Assembly (NCBI GenBank): GCA_014652975.1
Contig: BMZV01000001.1
Coordinates: 868,001 to 932,000 of the forward strand
Reading direction: 5' to 3'
Source: Kocuria marina
GTDB lineage: Bacteria; Actinomycetota; Actinomycetes; Actinomycetales; Micrococcaceae
DNA length: 64,000 nt
In this document: piece by piece, positions 15,779 to 23,773 of the stretch
How positions within the stretch are numbered: position 1 is the stretch's first letter
How the letters are laid out: each line of letters opens with the position of its first letter
Position numbers and translations under genes: made by a program
The notes under the pieces: generated by a model
What the model was told of the DNA's origin: nothing
What the model saw: the letters and a program-made list of their open reading frames with translations, nothing else
Database searches by the model: none

Positions 15779-17746
15779 TCAGCCCCGACCCGTGCCGCCG
15801 CGTTCCAGCGATGCCGACGACGCCGGTCCGGCGCCTTCCTTGGGCCGGGTGGCGTCATCGAGCCGGGCAGCGGCGTCGTCCTTGCGGCCCGCCGCGAACT
15901 GCGTGGCGTGCAGCTCCGCGTAGCGGCCAGCGCGCGCGAGCAGTTCCTCGTGGGAACCGCGCTCCACGATTCGGCCGGCCTCGATCACGAGGATCTGGTC
16001 CGCCTGGCGGATCGTGGACAGCCGGTGCGCGATGACCACGGCGGTGCGCCCGGACATCGCCTCGTCGAGTGCCGCCTGCACGTAGGCCTCGTTCGTGGAA
16101 TCCAGGGCGGAGGTCGCCTCGTCCAGGATCACCACGCGGGGTTGGGCCAACAGCAAGCGAGCGATCGTGAGGCGCTGGCGCTCGCCACCCGAGAGCCGGT
16201 AGCCGCGCTCCCCCACCACGGTGTCCAGACCGTCCGGGAGGGATTCGATCACGTGCCGCAACCGAGCGCGCTCCAAGGCGTTCCACAGCTCGGCGTCCGT
16301 GACCCCCTCCCGGGCCACACCGAGGTTCGCCCGGATCGTGTCGTGGAACAGGTGCCCGTCCTGCATGACCATTCCCACGGAGCGGCGCAGGGATTCGAAG
16401 GTCGTGTCCCGCACGTCCTGGCCGCCGAGCCGGACCGCGCCCGAGTCGACGTCGTACAACCGCGCGACCAACTGCGCGATCGTGGACTTCCCGGCCCCGG
16501 AGGACCCCACAAGGGCCACGGTGTGGCCGGGTTCCGCCCGGAAGTCGATGTCGTGCAGGACTTCCTCGCCGCCGCGTGAATCCAGGACGGCCACGTCCTC
16601 GAGGGACGCGAGCGAGACCTTGTCCGCGGAGGGGTAGGAGAAGCGCACGTGATCGAACTCCACGGCCACGGGCCCCTCGGGCAGGGCACGCGCCTCGGGG
16701 CTCTCGGTGATGAGGGGCTTGATGTCCAGGACCTCGAAGACGCGCTCGAAGCTGACCACCGCGCTCATGATGTCCATGTGGGCGTTCGCCAACATGGTCA
16801 ACGGGGTATACAACCTGGTCAGAAGCATGCCCAAGGCCACGACCGAGCCCGCGTCCAGGTGGCCCAGCAAGGCCTGCGCTCCGCCCACGCCGTACACGAG
16901 CGCCAGCGCGAGGGCGGAGACCAGGGTCAGGGCGGTGACGAACGTGGTTTGCAACATGGTCGCGCGGATCCCGATTCCCCGGACGTCGTTCGCGCGGGCG
17001 GCGAACTCCCGCGATTCCTGCGCGGGATCGCTGTAGAGCTTGACCAGGGTGGCGCCACCGGCGGAGAACCGCTCGGTCATCCGCGTGGACATCTGGGCGT
17101 TGTATTGGGCGGAGCGACGCTGCAACGCGGCCAACCGGCCACCCATGGCCCGGGCGGGGATCAGGAAGATGGGCAACAGCAGCAGGGACAGCGCGGTGAC
17201 CTGCCACGAGATGGTGACCATGACCCCTACGGTCAGCACCAGGGACACCACGTTGGACACCACACCCGACAGGGTCCCGGCGAACGCGCGCTGCGCGCCG
17301 ATCACGTCCGTGTTCAGCCGGGACACGAGAGCCCCGGTGCGCGTGCGGGTGAAGAAGGCGAGCGGCATGGTCTGCACGTGGTCGTACACGGCGGTGCGCA
17401 GATCGTAGATGAGCCCTTCACCGATCCGTGAGGACTGCCACCTGTTCAGCAAGGACAGTCCAGCGTCCGTGATGGCTACCGCCGCGATGGCCACCGCGAG
17501 CCACACCACCACGGAGACGTCGTGCCCGCCGGTGATCGCATTGACCACCCGCCCGGCCAGCACGGGCGTGACCACACCCAGAACGGCCAGGGCCACCGAC
17601 ACCAGGACGAATGCCAGGATCGCCTGGCGGTGGGGACGCGCGAACGTGATGATGCGTCGCACGGTTTCACCGCTGATCTTGCGGCCCTTGTTCTCCTGCC
17701 CCTTCATGGTCCGCCACATGGCCATGTGGGCGCTCTGCATACTCAC
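15779..17746 (-). CDS. ABC exporter half-transporter (multidrug/lipid type)
   Basis: Fused membrane and ATPase protein of 655 residues, expected to work as a dimer. Six membrane helices lie in about residues 35-320. The ATPase domain has Walker A GSSGAGKSTIAQLV, signature LSGGERQRLTIARLLL, Walker B VVILDEATSALD and H-loop VIAHRLSTIR. The transmembrane part resembles MsbA/LmrA-like drug or lipid exporters. Start may be GTG at 17746 or ATG at 17740; both lie in GTGAGTATG, a string also found at the marR start. MarR ends 29 bases upstream, which suggests drug-responsive control. Substrate unknown. Confidence 0.88.
   Translation of the reverse strand: MSMQSAHMAMWRTMKGQENKGRKISGETVRRIITFARPHRQAILAFVLVSVALAVLGVVTPVLAGRVVNAITGGHDVSVVVWLAVAIAAVAITDAGLSLLNRWQSSRIGEGLIYDLRTAVYDHVQTMPLAFFTRTRTGALVSRLNTDVIGAQRAFAGTLSGVVSNVVSLVLTVGVMVTISWQVTALSLLLLPIFLIPARAMGGRLAALQRRSAQYNAQMSTRMTERFSAGGATLVKLYSDPAQESREFAARANDVRGIGIRATMLQTTFVTALTLVSALALALVYGVGGAQALLGHLDAGSVVALGMLLTRLYTPLTMLANAHMDIMSAVVSFERVFEVLDIKPLITESPEARALPEGPVAVEFDHVRFSYPSADKVSLASLEDVAVLDSRGGEEVLHDIDFRAEPGHTVALVGSSGAGKSTIAQLVARLYDVDSGAVRLGGQDVRDTTFESLRRSVGMVMQDGHLFHDTIRANLGVAREGVTDAELWNALERARLRHVIESLPDGLDTVVGERGYRLSGGERQRLTIARLLLAQPRVVILDEATSALDSTNEAYVQAALDEAMSGRTAVVIAHRLSTIRQADQILVIEAGRIVERGSHEELLARAGRYAELHATQFAAGRKDDAAARLDDATRPKEGAGPASSASLERGGTGRG
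15870..15880 (-). repeat. 11-base core GACGACGCCGC (in ABC exporter)
   Basis: Shorter match to the dispersed motif, in the gene direction, encoding Asp-Asp-Ala-Ala in the C-terminal tail after the last conserved ATPase motif. Confidence 0.35.
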
Positions 17747-17775
17747 GCTCGCAACTGTATCCCCGGGTCAGGGAA

Positions 17776-18261
17776 TCACGCGGGGCAGTCCAGCCCCATG
17801 GCACCGCGGGTATTGGAGCCGCGGTTGAGGGCGCGGCCGATCTCACTGAGTTGGCCCACCTGCTCGGGGGCCAGTCGGTCGAAGACGATTTCCCGCACAT
17901 GACGCACGTGGGCCGGAGCAGCCTCACGCAAACGTTCGAGTCCCGCGGGGGTGATCTCCGCGATCACCACGCGGCGGTCGTCCTGACGGCCCGCGCGAGT
18001 GACCAGCCCATCTTTCTCCATCCGCGCGACGATTCGCGAGAGCCGGGACTGGGACGTGTTCGTGGCCGTGGCCAGAGCGGACATCTTGTGCCGGTGGTCC
18101 GGGGCTTCGGACAGCATGGCGAGCACCAGGTATTCCGCGAGTGACATGTCCTCCTCGCTGCGCAGCTGCCCCTCCACGGCACCCGGCAGGCGGAACATGA
18201 TGGAGACGAGCGCGAGCCACGCTTCCCGCTCGTCCTCTGACAGCCACTTGGTCTCTTCCAT
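17776..18261 (-). CDS. MarR-family transcriptional regulator
   Basis: Winged-helix repressor of 161 residues. The helix-turn-helix is HKMSALATATNTSQSRLSRIVARMEKDGLV, and the wing GRQDDRRVVIAEITPAG ends with the family DDRR signature. N- and C-terminal helices should form the dimer. The ATG at 18261 lies in GTGAGTATG; no longer start is credible. It heads the operon with the ABC exporter and DUF421 genes and probably represses it in the absence of a small-molecule ligand. An inverted repeat sits immediately upstream of the start. Confidence 0.9.
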   Translation of the reverse strand: MEETKWLSEDEREAWLALVSIMFRLPGAVEGQLRSEEDMSLAEYLVLAMLSEAPDHRHKMSALATATNTSQSRLSRIVARMEKDGLVTRAGRQDDRRVVIAEITPAGLERLREAAPAHVRHVREIVFDRLAPEQVGQLSEIGRALNRGSNTRGAMGLDCPA

Positions 18262-18262
18262 A

Positions 18263-18279
18263 CTCACGAGTGTAGTGAG
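18263..18279. promoter_or_regulatory. Candidate MarR operator
   Basis: CTCAC-(7)-GTGAG inverted repeat just upstream of the marR start, in an AT-richer segment (18262-18310) fit for a promoter. A repressor bound here would block its own operon. Assignment rests on position and symmetry only. Confidence 0.45.
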
Positions 18280-18347
18280 CATATATTGACGCAGCAAATA
18301 TTTCGCGTATCTAAGGAACTGGGTGACCCCCGCCCCACGCCCACCGC

Positions 18348-19685
18348 TCAGGCACCCAGCGTGCGACGCCGCCCCGCGAGCGCGATGAACACGCCCTGTG
18401 CTACGGCCACCCCGACCATCACGAGCAGCGGTGCGGTCCAGGACCCGGAGGCGTCCTTCAACAACCCGATCATCACCGGGCCGAGCGCGGCGAAGAGATA
18501 CCCCACGCTCTGCGCCATGGAGGACAGGGCCGCAGCCCGGTGGTAGTCCGTGGTGCGCAGCCCGAACAGGGCCATGGCCAGCACGATCGCCCCGCCGGTG
18601 CAGAACCCGATGAACAGCGCCCACAACAGGGACAGGGAGGGGACGAACAGCAGACCCAGCAGACCGATCACCGCTGAGGCAGCGAACACCGCACCCAGAC
18701 CGGACTGCTCCCGGAGCCGGGGGATCATGAACGCGGCGAAGAGAGTCCCCACGAGTCCGCACGCCTGGAACGCGAAGTGGTACCACCCGGCCTGGACCGG
18801 GGTAGCGCCGTCGGAGATCTGGATCGTCGGCAGCCACGTGACCATCGTGTAGTAGACGGTGGACTGCAGCCCCATGTACACGGTCACCTGCCAGGCCAGG
18901 GCGGAGCCCAGCGGGAGCCGGGCCCGGGAACGTGCAACGGACGCGGTGACGGCCGGGGGAACCGCCGGTGCGGCGTCGTCGTCCGCTCCTGAACCCGGAG
19001 TCGGCGAACCAGGCCCCGTCGCATCGGGGGCCGCCGAGCCGGGGACCGCAGCCCGGGGAGCGGCAGCGCCCGAGCCCACCCGGGAGGCCACCCCCAGGAT
19101 CCACGGCAGGAAGACGGCCACGCCGATGATCGCCACGGCCGCCCAGATCCCGAGCGCGAACCGCCAGCCGGACGGGGCGACGTCCGCGATGGGGACCACC
19201 ACACCGGAGGCGAGCGCCGCGGTCAGCGCCGTGACCGCTTGGTACACACCCGTCATGGGGCCGATCCGGTGCGGCCAGTCACGTTTGATCAGGGACGGGA
19301 TGAGCACGTTGAGCACCGCGATCGCCGCGCCCAGCAGTCCCGTGCCCACCCAGATCAGCCCGGGCCCGGGAACCGAGCGGACCACGATGCCCGCCGCGAG
19401 GACCACGAGGGCGAGACCCAGGACCCGTTCGAGCCGGAATGCCTCCGCGAGTCGCGGCGCGAAGGGGGAGATCACGGCGAACGCCACGAGCGGCAGGCTC
19501 ACGAGCAGCGACGCCTGCGACGCGCTCAATCCCACCTCGTGTTCGATCTGCGGCAGCACCGGGCCCACCGCGGTGATCCCCGCCCGCAGGTTGGCCCCCA
19601 GCAGGAGCACGCCGACCAGCAGCAGTCCCGCGCGGGGCGCACGGGCGGACACAGAACGCTCGGGGCGTGGATCGACTGCGGGCAC
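18348..19685 (-). CDS. MFS transporter, CynX/NimT family
   Basis: Twelve-helix major facilitator of 445 residues. Family marks are GVLLLGANLRAGITAVGPVLPQIEHEVGLS near the start (typical NLR-x-x-x-T-x-V-x-P of CynX/NimT proteins) and VLNVLIPSLIKRDWP. The central loop between helices 6 and 7 is a long Ala/Pro/Gly/Asp-rich insert containing the 14-base motif. The GTG at 19685 is preferred because AGGAGAGG lies 7 bases upstream. Relatives export small anions or 2-nitroimidazole, but the substrate here is unknown. It is divergent from the frameshifted gene at 19729. Confidence 0.83.
   Translation of the reverse strand: MPAVDPRPERSVSARAPRAGLLLVGVLLLGANLRAGITAVGPVLPQIEHEVGLSASQASLLVSLPLVAFAVISPFAPRLAEAFRLERVLGLALVVLAAGIVVRSVPGPGLIWVGTGLLGAAIAVLNVLIPSLIKRDWPHRIGPMTGVYQAVTALTAALASGVVVPIADVAPSGWRFALGIWAAVAIIGVAVFLPWILGVASRVGSGAAAPRAAVPGSAAPDATGPGSPTPGSGADDDAAPAVPPAVTASVARSRARLPLGSALAWQVTVYMGLQSTVYYTMVTWLPTIQISDGATPVQAGWYHFAFQACGLVGTLFAAFMIPRLREQSGLGAVFAASAVIGLLGLLFVPSLSLLWALFIGFCTGGAIVLAMALFGLRTTDYHRAAALSSMAQSVGYLFAALGPVMIGLLKDASGSWTAPLLVMVGVAVAQGVFIALAGRRRTLGA
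18970..18983 (-). repeat. 14-base motif GACGACGACGCCGC, copy 5 (in MFS gene)
   Basis: Exact copy in the gene direction, encoding Asp-Asp-Asp-Ala-Ala inside the low-complexity cytosolic loop of the transporter. Confidence 0.5.
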
Positions 19686-19728
19686 GGGGCCACCTCTCCT
19701 GGACGTCCATGCCACCATAATGGGAGGC

Positions 19729-20422
19729 ATGGACTCCCACGACACCTGGCCCGCGCCCGTGACCGTTGACGACCGCGGGTTCGACGCCGCCGCCATGCGT
19801 CAGTTGGGCCGCGCACCCGCGGCGGACGACGCCGCAGGGACCGGTTCCGCGGGTACCGGCACCGGGGCCCCGGGGGCCGATCCCGACCTCTCCGCCAAAC
19901 CCACCCTGCGCGAGAAGCTCACGGCCTCCCTGCTGCTCGTAATCCCTCTGGTCTCCGCGCTCGTGGTGGTGCTCAGCGCCATCCGGTACACGGACACCCG
20001 TAACGGGCTGTGGCTCGGGGTCATCGCGGTGGTGCTCGCGCTGGCCGCGCTGTCCTGGGTCGCGGTGCTGCGGGGGGGCGTTCACCCGCGCCCGGGGCCA
20101 CCTGGCCGCGCGGTTGCCGGGGGTGATCGGCCGCGGTGTGGGCATCGTACGCGCGCTGGACGTGGAGTCCCCCTTCGACGAGAACGGCATCTCGGACACC
20201 GTGACCGCCCACCTCACCCTGCGCGTGAACCCCACGCAGGGCCCGGCGTTCACCGCCGTGCTGGACGCGGTCTACGCACTGGCTGACGCCGAGAAGCTCA
20301 CCGTGGGATCGCACGGGCCGGTGCGCTACCTGCGCTCGGACCCGGAGAACACGGTGGGGATCGAAACCCGGTTGCCCGAACTGACGGTGCAGCAGATCTA
20401 CCGTGCCGCGGCCATGAACTGA
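19729..20422 (+). pseudogene. Two-helix membrane protein gene broken by a frameshift in a G7 run
   Basis: The frame from ATG 19729 gives a polar N-terminus, then two helices (LTASLLLVIPLVSALVVVLS and WLGVIAVVLALAALSWVAVL) and breaks at seven Gs (20072-20078). In the next frame a coherent domain continues to 20422 (IGRGVGIVRALDVESPFDEN to VQQIYRAAAMN). Removing one G joins them as VLRGAFTRARGHLAARLPGV, giving one protein of about 230 residues. No family is recognised. It could be a sequencing error, a true null mutation or phase variation at the homopolymer. Confidence 0.7.
19825..19835 (+). repeat. 11-base core GACGACGCCGC (in frameshifted gene)
   Basis: Shorter match in the gene direction, coding Asp-Asp-Ala-Ala in the disordered N-terminal part of the broken membrane protein. 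Confidence 0.3.
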
Positions 20423-20459
20423 CCGCGGGGCAGGGTCCCATACCGCGCCGTCGCCATCA

Positions 20460-20496
20460 GCTCCGGTGCTGCGGAACGACGGCACACTGCCGGAGC
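20460..20496. terminator. Possible bidirectional hairpin between convergent genes
   Basis: Arms GCTCCGG (20460-20466) and CCGGAGC (20490-20496) with a 23-base loop, between the ends of two convergent genes. The long loop makes it a weak call. Confidence 0.35.
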
Positions 20497-20500
20497 AGGG

Positions 20501-20839
20501 TCATTGGCGGGAACCCTCGTGTGCGTCCCGGACCCACTCCTCGTCCCGGCGCAGGGACGACGAACCCGCGGGAGACGATCCGGCGGGCGGGACCGCCGCG
20601 TGCTGCTCGGTGTCCGCCTCGGGCTCCACGACCACCCGGGTGCCGGCACCGCGGGCGCGGGACGAGGAATCGGGAACGTCCGTGACACTCACGGTCACCA
20701 CGTTCAGGGCGATACCCAGGAGGAAGAAGATCCAGGCGGCCACGGCCACCGAGGCCAGGGCGAACAGCAGACCGATGAGCAGGAGACCCACGGACGTGAG
20801 GTAAGCGGGGGATTTGACGCGCCGGAAGTTGAACTTCAT
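20501..20839 (-). CDS. Small membrane protein with polar tail, hypothetical
   Basis: A protein of 112 residues. After MKFNFRRVKSPAYL come two close hydrophobic helices (about residues 14-32 and 34-52), then a 60-residue Ser/Pro/Arg/Glu-rich tail that is probably cytosolic and disordered. The ATG at 20839 has AGGGG close upstream. No family recognised. It is convergent with the frameshifted gene and divergent from the aldo/keto reductase. Confidence 0.55.
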   Translation of the reverse strand: MKFNFRRVKSPAYLTSVGLLLIGLLFALASVAVAAWIFFLLGIALNVVTVSVTDVPDSSSRARGAGTRVVVEPEADTEQHAAVPPAGSSPAGSSSLRRDEEWVRDAHEGSRQ

Positions 20840-20981
20840 GTCCCCTATTTGATCATGTTTCCCCCCGCGCCCCGCGCGGGATCCGGCCCCGGCCAGGGAC
20901 TTCACCAAGAACTTAACGGCTTGTCAGATCCGCGGCGCAGCAGTTCACTGGGAGTAGTTGTCACAGAAAGGATCCACCAGG

Positions 20982-21812
20982 ATGTCCAAGAACCAGACAC
21001 TTCAGCTCAACGACGGCCACTCCATCCCGCAGCTCGGCTTCGGCGTGTGGCAGGTGGAGTCCGATGTTGCAGAGGACGTGGTGGCCAAAGCCCTCCAGGT
21101 GGGCTTCCGCCACATCGACACCGCCGAGATCTACGGCAACGAGGAGGGCGTGGGTCGCGCGATCGCCAAGAGCGGCATCCCCCGCGAGGAGCTCTTCGTG
21201 ACCACCAAGCTGTGGAACGACAATCAGGGCCACGACTCCGCCCTCCAGGCCATCGACGCGTCCCTCGAACGCCTCGGCCTGGACTACGTGGACCTCTACC
21301 TCATCCACTGGTCGCAGCCGAAGAAGGGCAAGTACCTGGAGACCTGGAAGGCGTTCCAGGAGATCAAGGACTCCGGCAAGGCACGCTCCATCGGCGTCTC
21401 CAACTTCACGGAGAAGGCCCTGCAGGACGTCGTGGACACCGGGGTGGTCCCCGCCGTGCACCAGATCGAGCTGCACCCCTCCTTCAACCAGCAGCACATG
21501 CGCGAGATGGATGCCCGCAACGGCATTCTCACAGAGGCGTGGTCCCCGCTGGGCCAGGGCAAGGCGGAGCTGCAGGACGAGACCATCGGTGAGATCGCCC
21601 GCGCTCACGACGCCACCCCCGCGCAGGTCATCATCGCGTGGCACCTGGCCCTGGGCAACGTGGTGTTCCCCAAGTCCGTGACCCCGGAGCGCATCCAGCA
21701 GAACTGGGACGCCCAGCAGGTCACCCTCACAGCGGAGGAGATCGAGGAGATCAACGGCCTCACCCGCGAGGACGGTCGACTGGGATCGGACCCGGCTGAC
21801 TTCAACGACTGA
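20982..21812 (+). CDS. Aldo/keto reductase, 2,5-diketo-D-gluconate reductase-like
   Basis: NADPH-dependent carbonyl reductase, 276 residues, cytosolic. The catalytic tetrad is present: Asp and Tyr in HIDTAEIYGNEEGVG, Lys in VTTKLWN and His in YLIHW. Cofactor-binding marks IGVSNF, EAWSPLGQGKAE and PKSVTPERIQQN are intact. The ATG at 20982 is chosen because GAAAGG lies upstream; an in-frame start at 20958 has none. Substrate specificity is not predictable. Followed by a strong GC hairpin. Confidence 0.9.
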   Translation: MSKNQTLQLNDGHSIPQLGFGVWQVESDVAEDVVAKALQVGFRHIDTAEIYGNEEGVGRAIAKSGIPREELFVTTKLWNDNQGHDSALQAIDASLERLGLDYVDLYLIHWSQPKKGKYLETWKAFQEIKDSGKARSIGVSNFTEKALQDVVDTGVVPAVHQIELHPSFNQQHMREMDARNGILTEAWSPLGQGKAELQDETIGEIARAHDATPAQVIIAWHLALGNVVFPKSVTPERIQQNWDAQQVTLTAEEIEEINGLTREDGRLGSDPADFND

Positions 21813-21924
21813 CCGGGTGAGCGCCCACGGCCCAGCCGCCCACCCGAGGTGACGCGGCGCCATCGGCGCCCCCGTCCGGCGCTCACGCCTGACGCGCTGA
21901 CCACGCCGTTCGGCGCGGGGCAAT

Positions 21925-21957
21925 GGCCCCGGGACTCTGCCAGGAGGACCCGGGGCC
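21925..21957 (+). terminator. Hairpin after the aldo/keto reductase gene
   Basis: Nine-pair stem GGCCCCGGG / CCCGGGGCC with a 15-base loop, extendable by a wobble pair, followed by GTTCCC. It separates the reductase from the peptide transporter. Confidence 0.6.
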
Positions 21958-22015
21958 GTTCCCATGGTGCGTCGCAGGCCCGGGCACCCAGCCCGGGGGT
22001 GCATCATGGACTGTT

Positions 22016-23527
22016 ATGAGTCAGAACAGCCCGGACGGCAGCCGCGCGCACACCGCGGCGGCCACACCCCAGCCAGCCCTCGACCCGCACAACCCCGCGG
22101 GCAGGAAAACCTTCTTCGGCCAGCCCGGAATGCTGGCCAACCTCTTTTCGGTGGAGATGTGGGAACGCTTCTCCTTCTACGGCATGCAGGCCCTGGTCCT
22201 GTACTACATGTACTACGCCGTCTCGGACGGCGGTCTGGGCATCGACCAGGGCGTGGCCGCCGGGATCGTGGGTGCCTACGGCGGCGCCGTGTACCTGTGC
22301 TCCATCCTGGGCGGCTGGATCGCGGACCGACTGCTGGGCTCCGAGCGCACCATGCTCGCCTCGGCGGTGCTCATCATGGCGGGCCACATCGCCCTGGCCC
22401 TGATTCCGAGCGTTCTCGGCCTGACCATCGGTCTGCTGTGCATCGCCGTGGGCTCCGGCGGTCTGAAGACCACGTGCGTGAACCTCGTGGGAACCCTCTA
22501 CGAGCGTGACGACCCCCGCCGTGACGCGGGTTTCTCCATCTACTACATGGGTGTGAACATCGGTGGCCTGTTCGGCCCCCTGCTCACCGGCTTCGCGTGG
22601 GCCAAGTGGGGCTTCCACATGGGCTTCGGTCTCGCCGCGATCTTCATGGCCTTCGGCCTGGTGCAGTACACCCTCACCCGCAAGGGTCTGCCCGCCACGG
22701 TGCACACCGTGGCCAACCCGCTGCCCCGCTCGCAGTACGGCAAGTGGATCGGCATCGTCCTGGCGGCCGTGGTGCTCGTGGTGGTGCTGCTGCTCACCGG
22801 CGTCCTCAACCCCGGGAACCTCTCCAACGCCGTGATCCTCGTGGTAGTGGTCTCCGCCGTGGCGCTGTTCGTGACCATGCTGCGTGACAAGGAGCTCTCC
22901 CCGGACGAGCACTCCCGGGTGATTGCGTTCATCCCCCTGTTCATTGCCACCGCGGCATTCTTCTCTCTGTTCCAGCAGCAGTTCACCGTGCTCGCCATCT
23001 ATGCGGACACTCGGCTGAACCTCACCCTGTGGGGCTTCGATTTCAAGCCCTCGCTGACCCAGTCCATCAACCCTGTGTTCATCGTCCTGCTGGGCATGGT
23101 GTTCGCGGCAGCGTGGACCAAGCTGGGCACCCGCCAGCCGAGCACCCCCGTGAAGTTCGGTGTGGCGCTGCTGCTGATCGGCGTGGCGTTCCTCACCTTC
23201 GTGACGCAGGCGCACACGCCTTCCGTGTTCATCGGGTGGATCGTGCTCGTGCTGTTCTTCGCCACCCTGGGCGAGCTGTTCCTCTCCCCGGTGGGCCTGT
23301 CCCTGGCCACCAAGCTCGCGCCGCGGAAGTTCCCCGTACAGATGATCGCGCTGTACAACCTCTCCGTGGCCCTGGGCACCGCGTTGTCGGGCTCGCTCGC
23401 GGAGTTCTACTCCGCAGACAACGAGGTGGGGTACTTCGGCACCATGGGCGCGATCACCATCGTGCTCGGCGTCGTGATGCTCCTCGCGTCCAAGCCCATC
23501 CTGAAGCTGATGCGCGGCATTCGCTGA
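22016..23527 (+). CDS. POT/PTR-family proton-dependent peptide transporter
   Basis: Imports di- and tripeptides with protons. The 503-residue protein has 12-14 membrane helices. The family motif EMWERFSFYGMQALVLYYM in helix 1 (E-x-x-E-R-F-x-x-Y-G, with Phe at one Tyr position) and FSIYYMGVNIGGLFGPLLTG in helix 5 are clear, as is the later FFSLFQQQFTVLAIYAD segment. About 35 residues of polar sequence precede helix 1. The ribosome site before ATG 22016 is weak, so the start is the least certain part. Transcribed alone, with a compact inverted repeat after its stop. Confidence 0.9.
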   Translation: MSQNSPDGSRAHTAAATPQPALDPHNPAGRKTFFGQPGMLANLFSVEMWERFSFYGMQALVLYYMYYAVSDGGLGIDQGVAAGIVGAYGGAVYLCSILGGWIADRLLGSERTMLASAVLIMAGHIALALIPSVLGLTIGLLCIAVGSGGLKTTCVNLVGTLYERDDPRRDAGFSIYYMGVNIGGLFGPLLTGFAWAKWGFHMGFGLAAIFMAFGLVQYTLTRKGLPATVHTVANPLPRSQYGKWIGIVLAAVVLVVVLLLTGVLNPGNLSNAVILVVVVSAVALFVTMLRDKELSPDEHSRVIAFIPLFIATAAFFSLFQQQFTVLAIYADTRLNLTLWGFDFKPSLTQSINPVFIVLLGMVFAAAWTKLGTRQPSTPVKFGVALLLIGVAFLTFVTQAHTPSVFIGWIVLVLFFATLGELFLSPVGLSLATKLAPRKFPVQMIALYNLSVALGTALSGSLAEFYSADNEVGYFGTMGAITIVLGVVMLLASKPILKLMRGIR

Positions 23528-23574
23528 GTTCACCCTTCCCTGGGCGTGCGCCCCGTATCCGCAGCGGCGGGTGC

Positions 23575-23609
23575 GGGGCGCGTCGTCGTCCCGGACGACG
23601 ACGCCGCCC
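23575..23609 (+). terminator. Inverted repeat made of the 14-base motif, after the peptide transporter
   Basis: CGTCGTCGTCC (23581-23591) pairs perfectly with GGACGACGACG (23593-23603), flanked by GGGGCG and CCGCCC that extend the stem imperfectly. The right arm carries the complete motif at 23594-23607. Position 50 bases after the transporter stop suits a terminator. Confidence 0.55.
23594..23607 (+). repeat. 14-base motif GACGACGACGCCGC, copy 6 (intergenic)
   Basis: Exact copy outside any gene, forming one arm of the hairpin described at 23575. Its presence in noncoding DNA argues that the motif is not only a by-product of codon choice. Confidence 0.5.
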
Positions 23610-23773
23610 GCGCCCTTCCCCGGCACAGCTCGCCGCGCCGGATCCTCCGATGCTCCCACCACCCGGACCGCATCCTTTATGGTTACCTGTACGCATGAGC
23701 CGCGGGTCACATCCATGTCATCGGAAACCGATGCCAGTCAGCGGCTGCACGAGGCCGATCCGCGGAGGAAACC

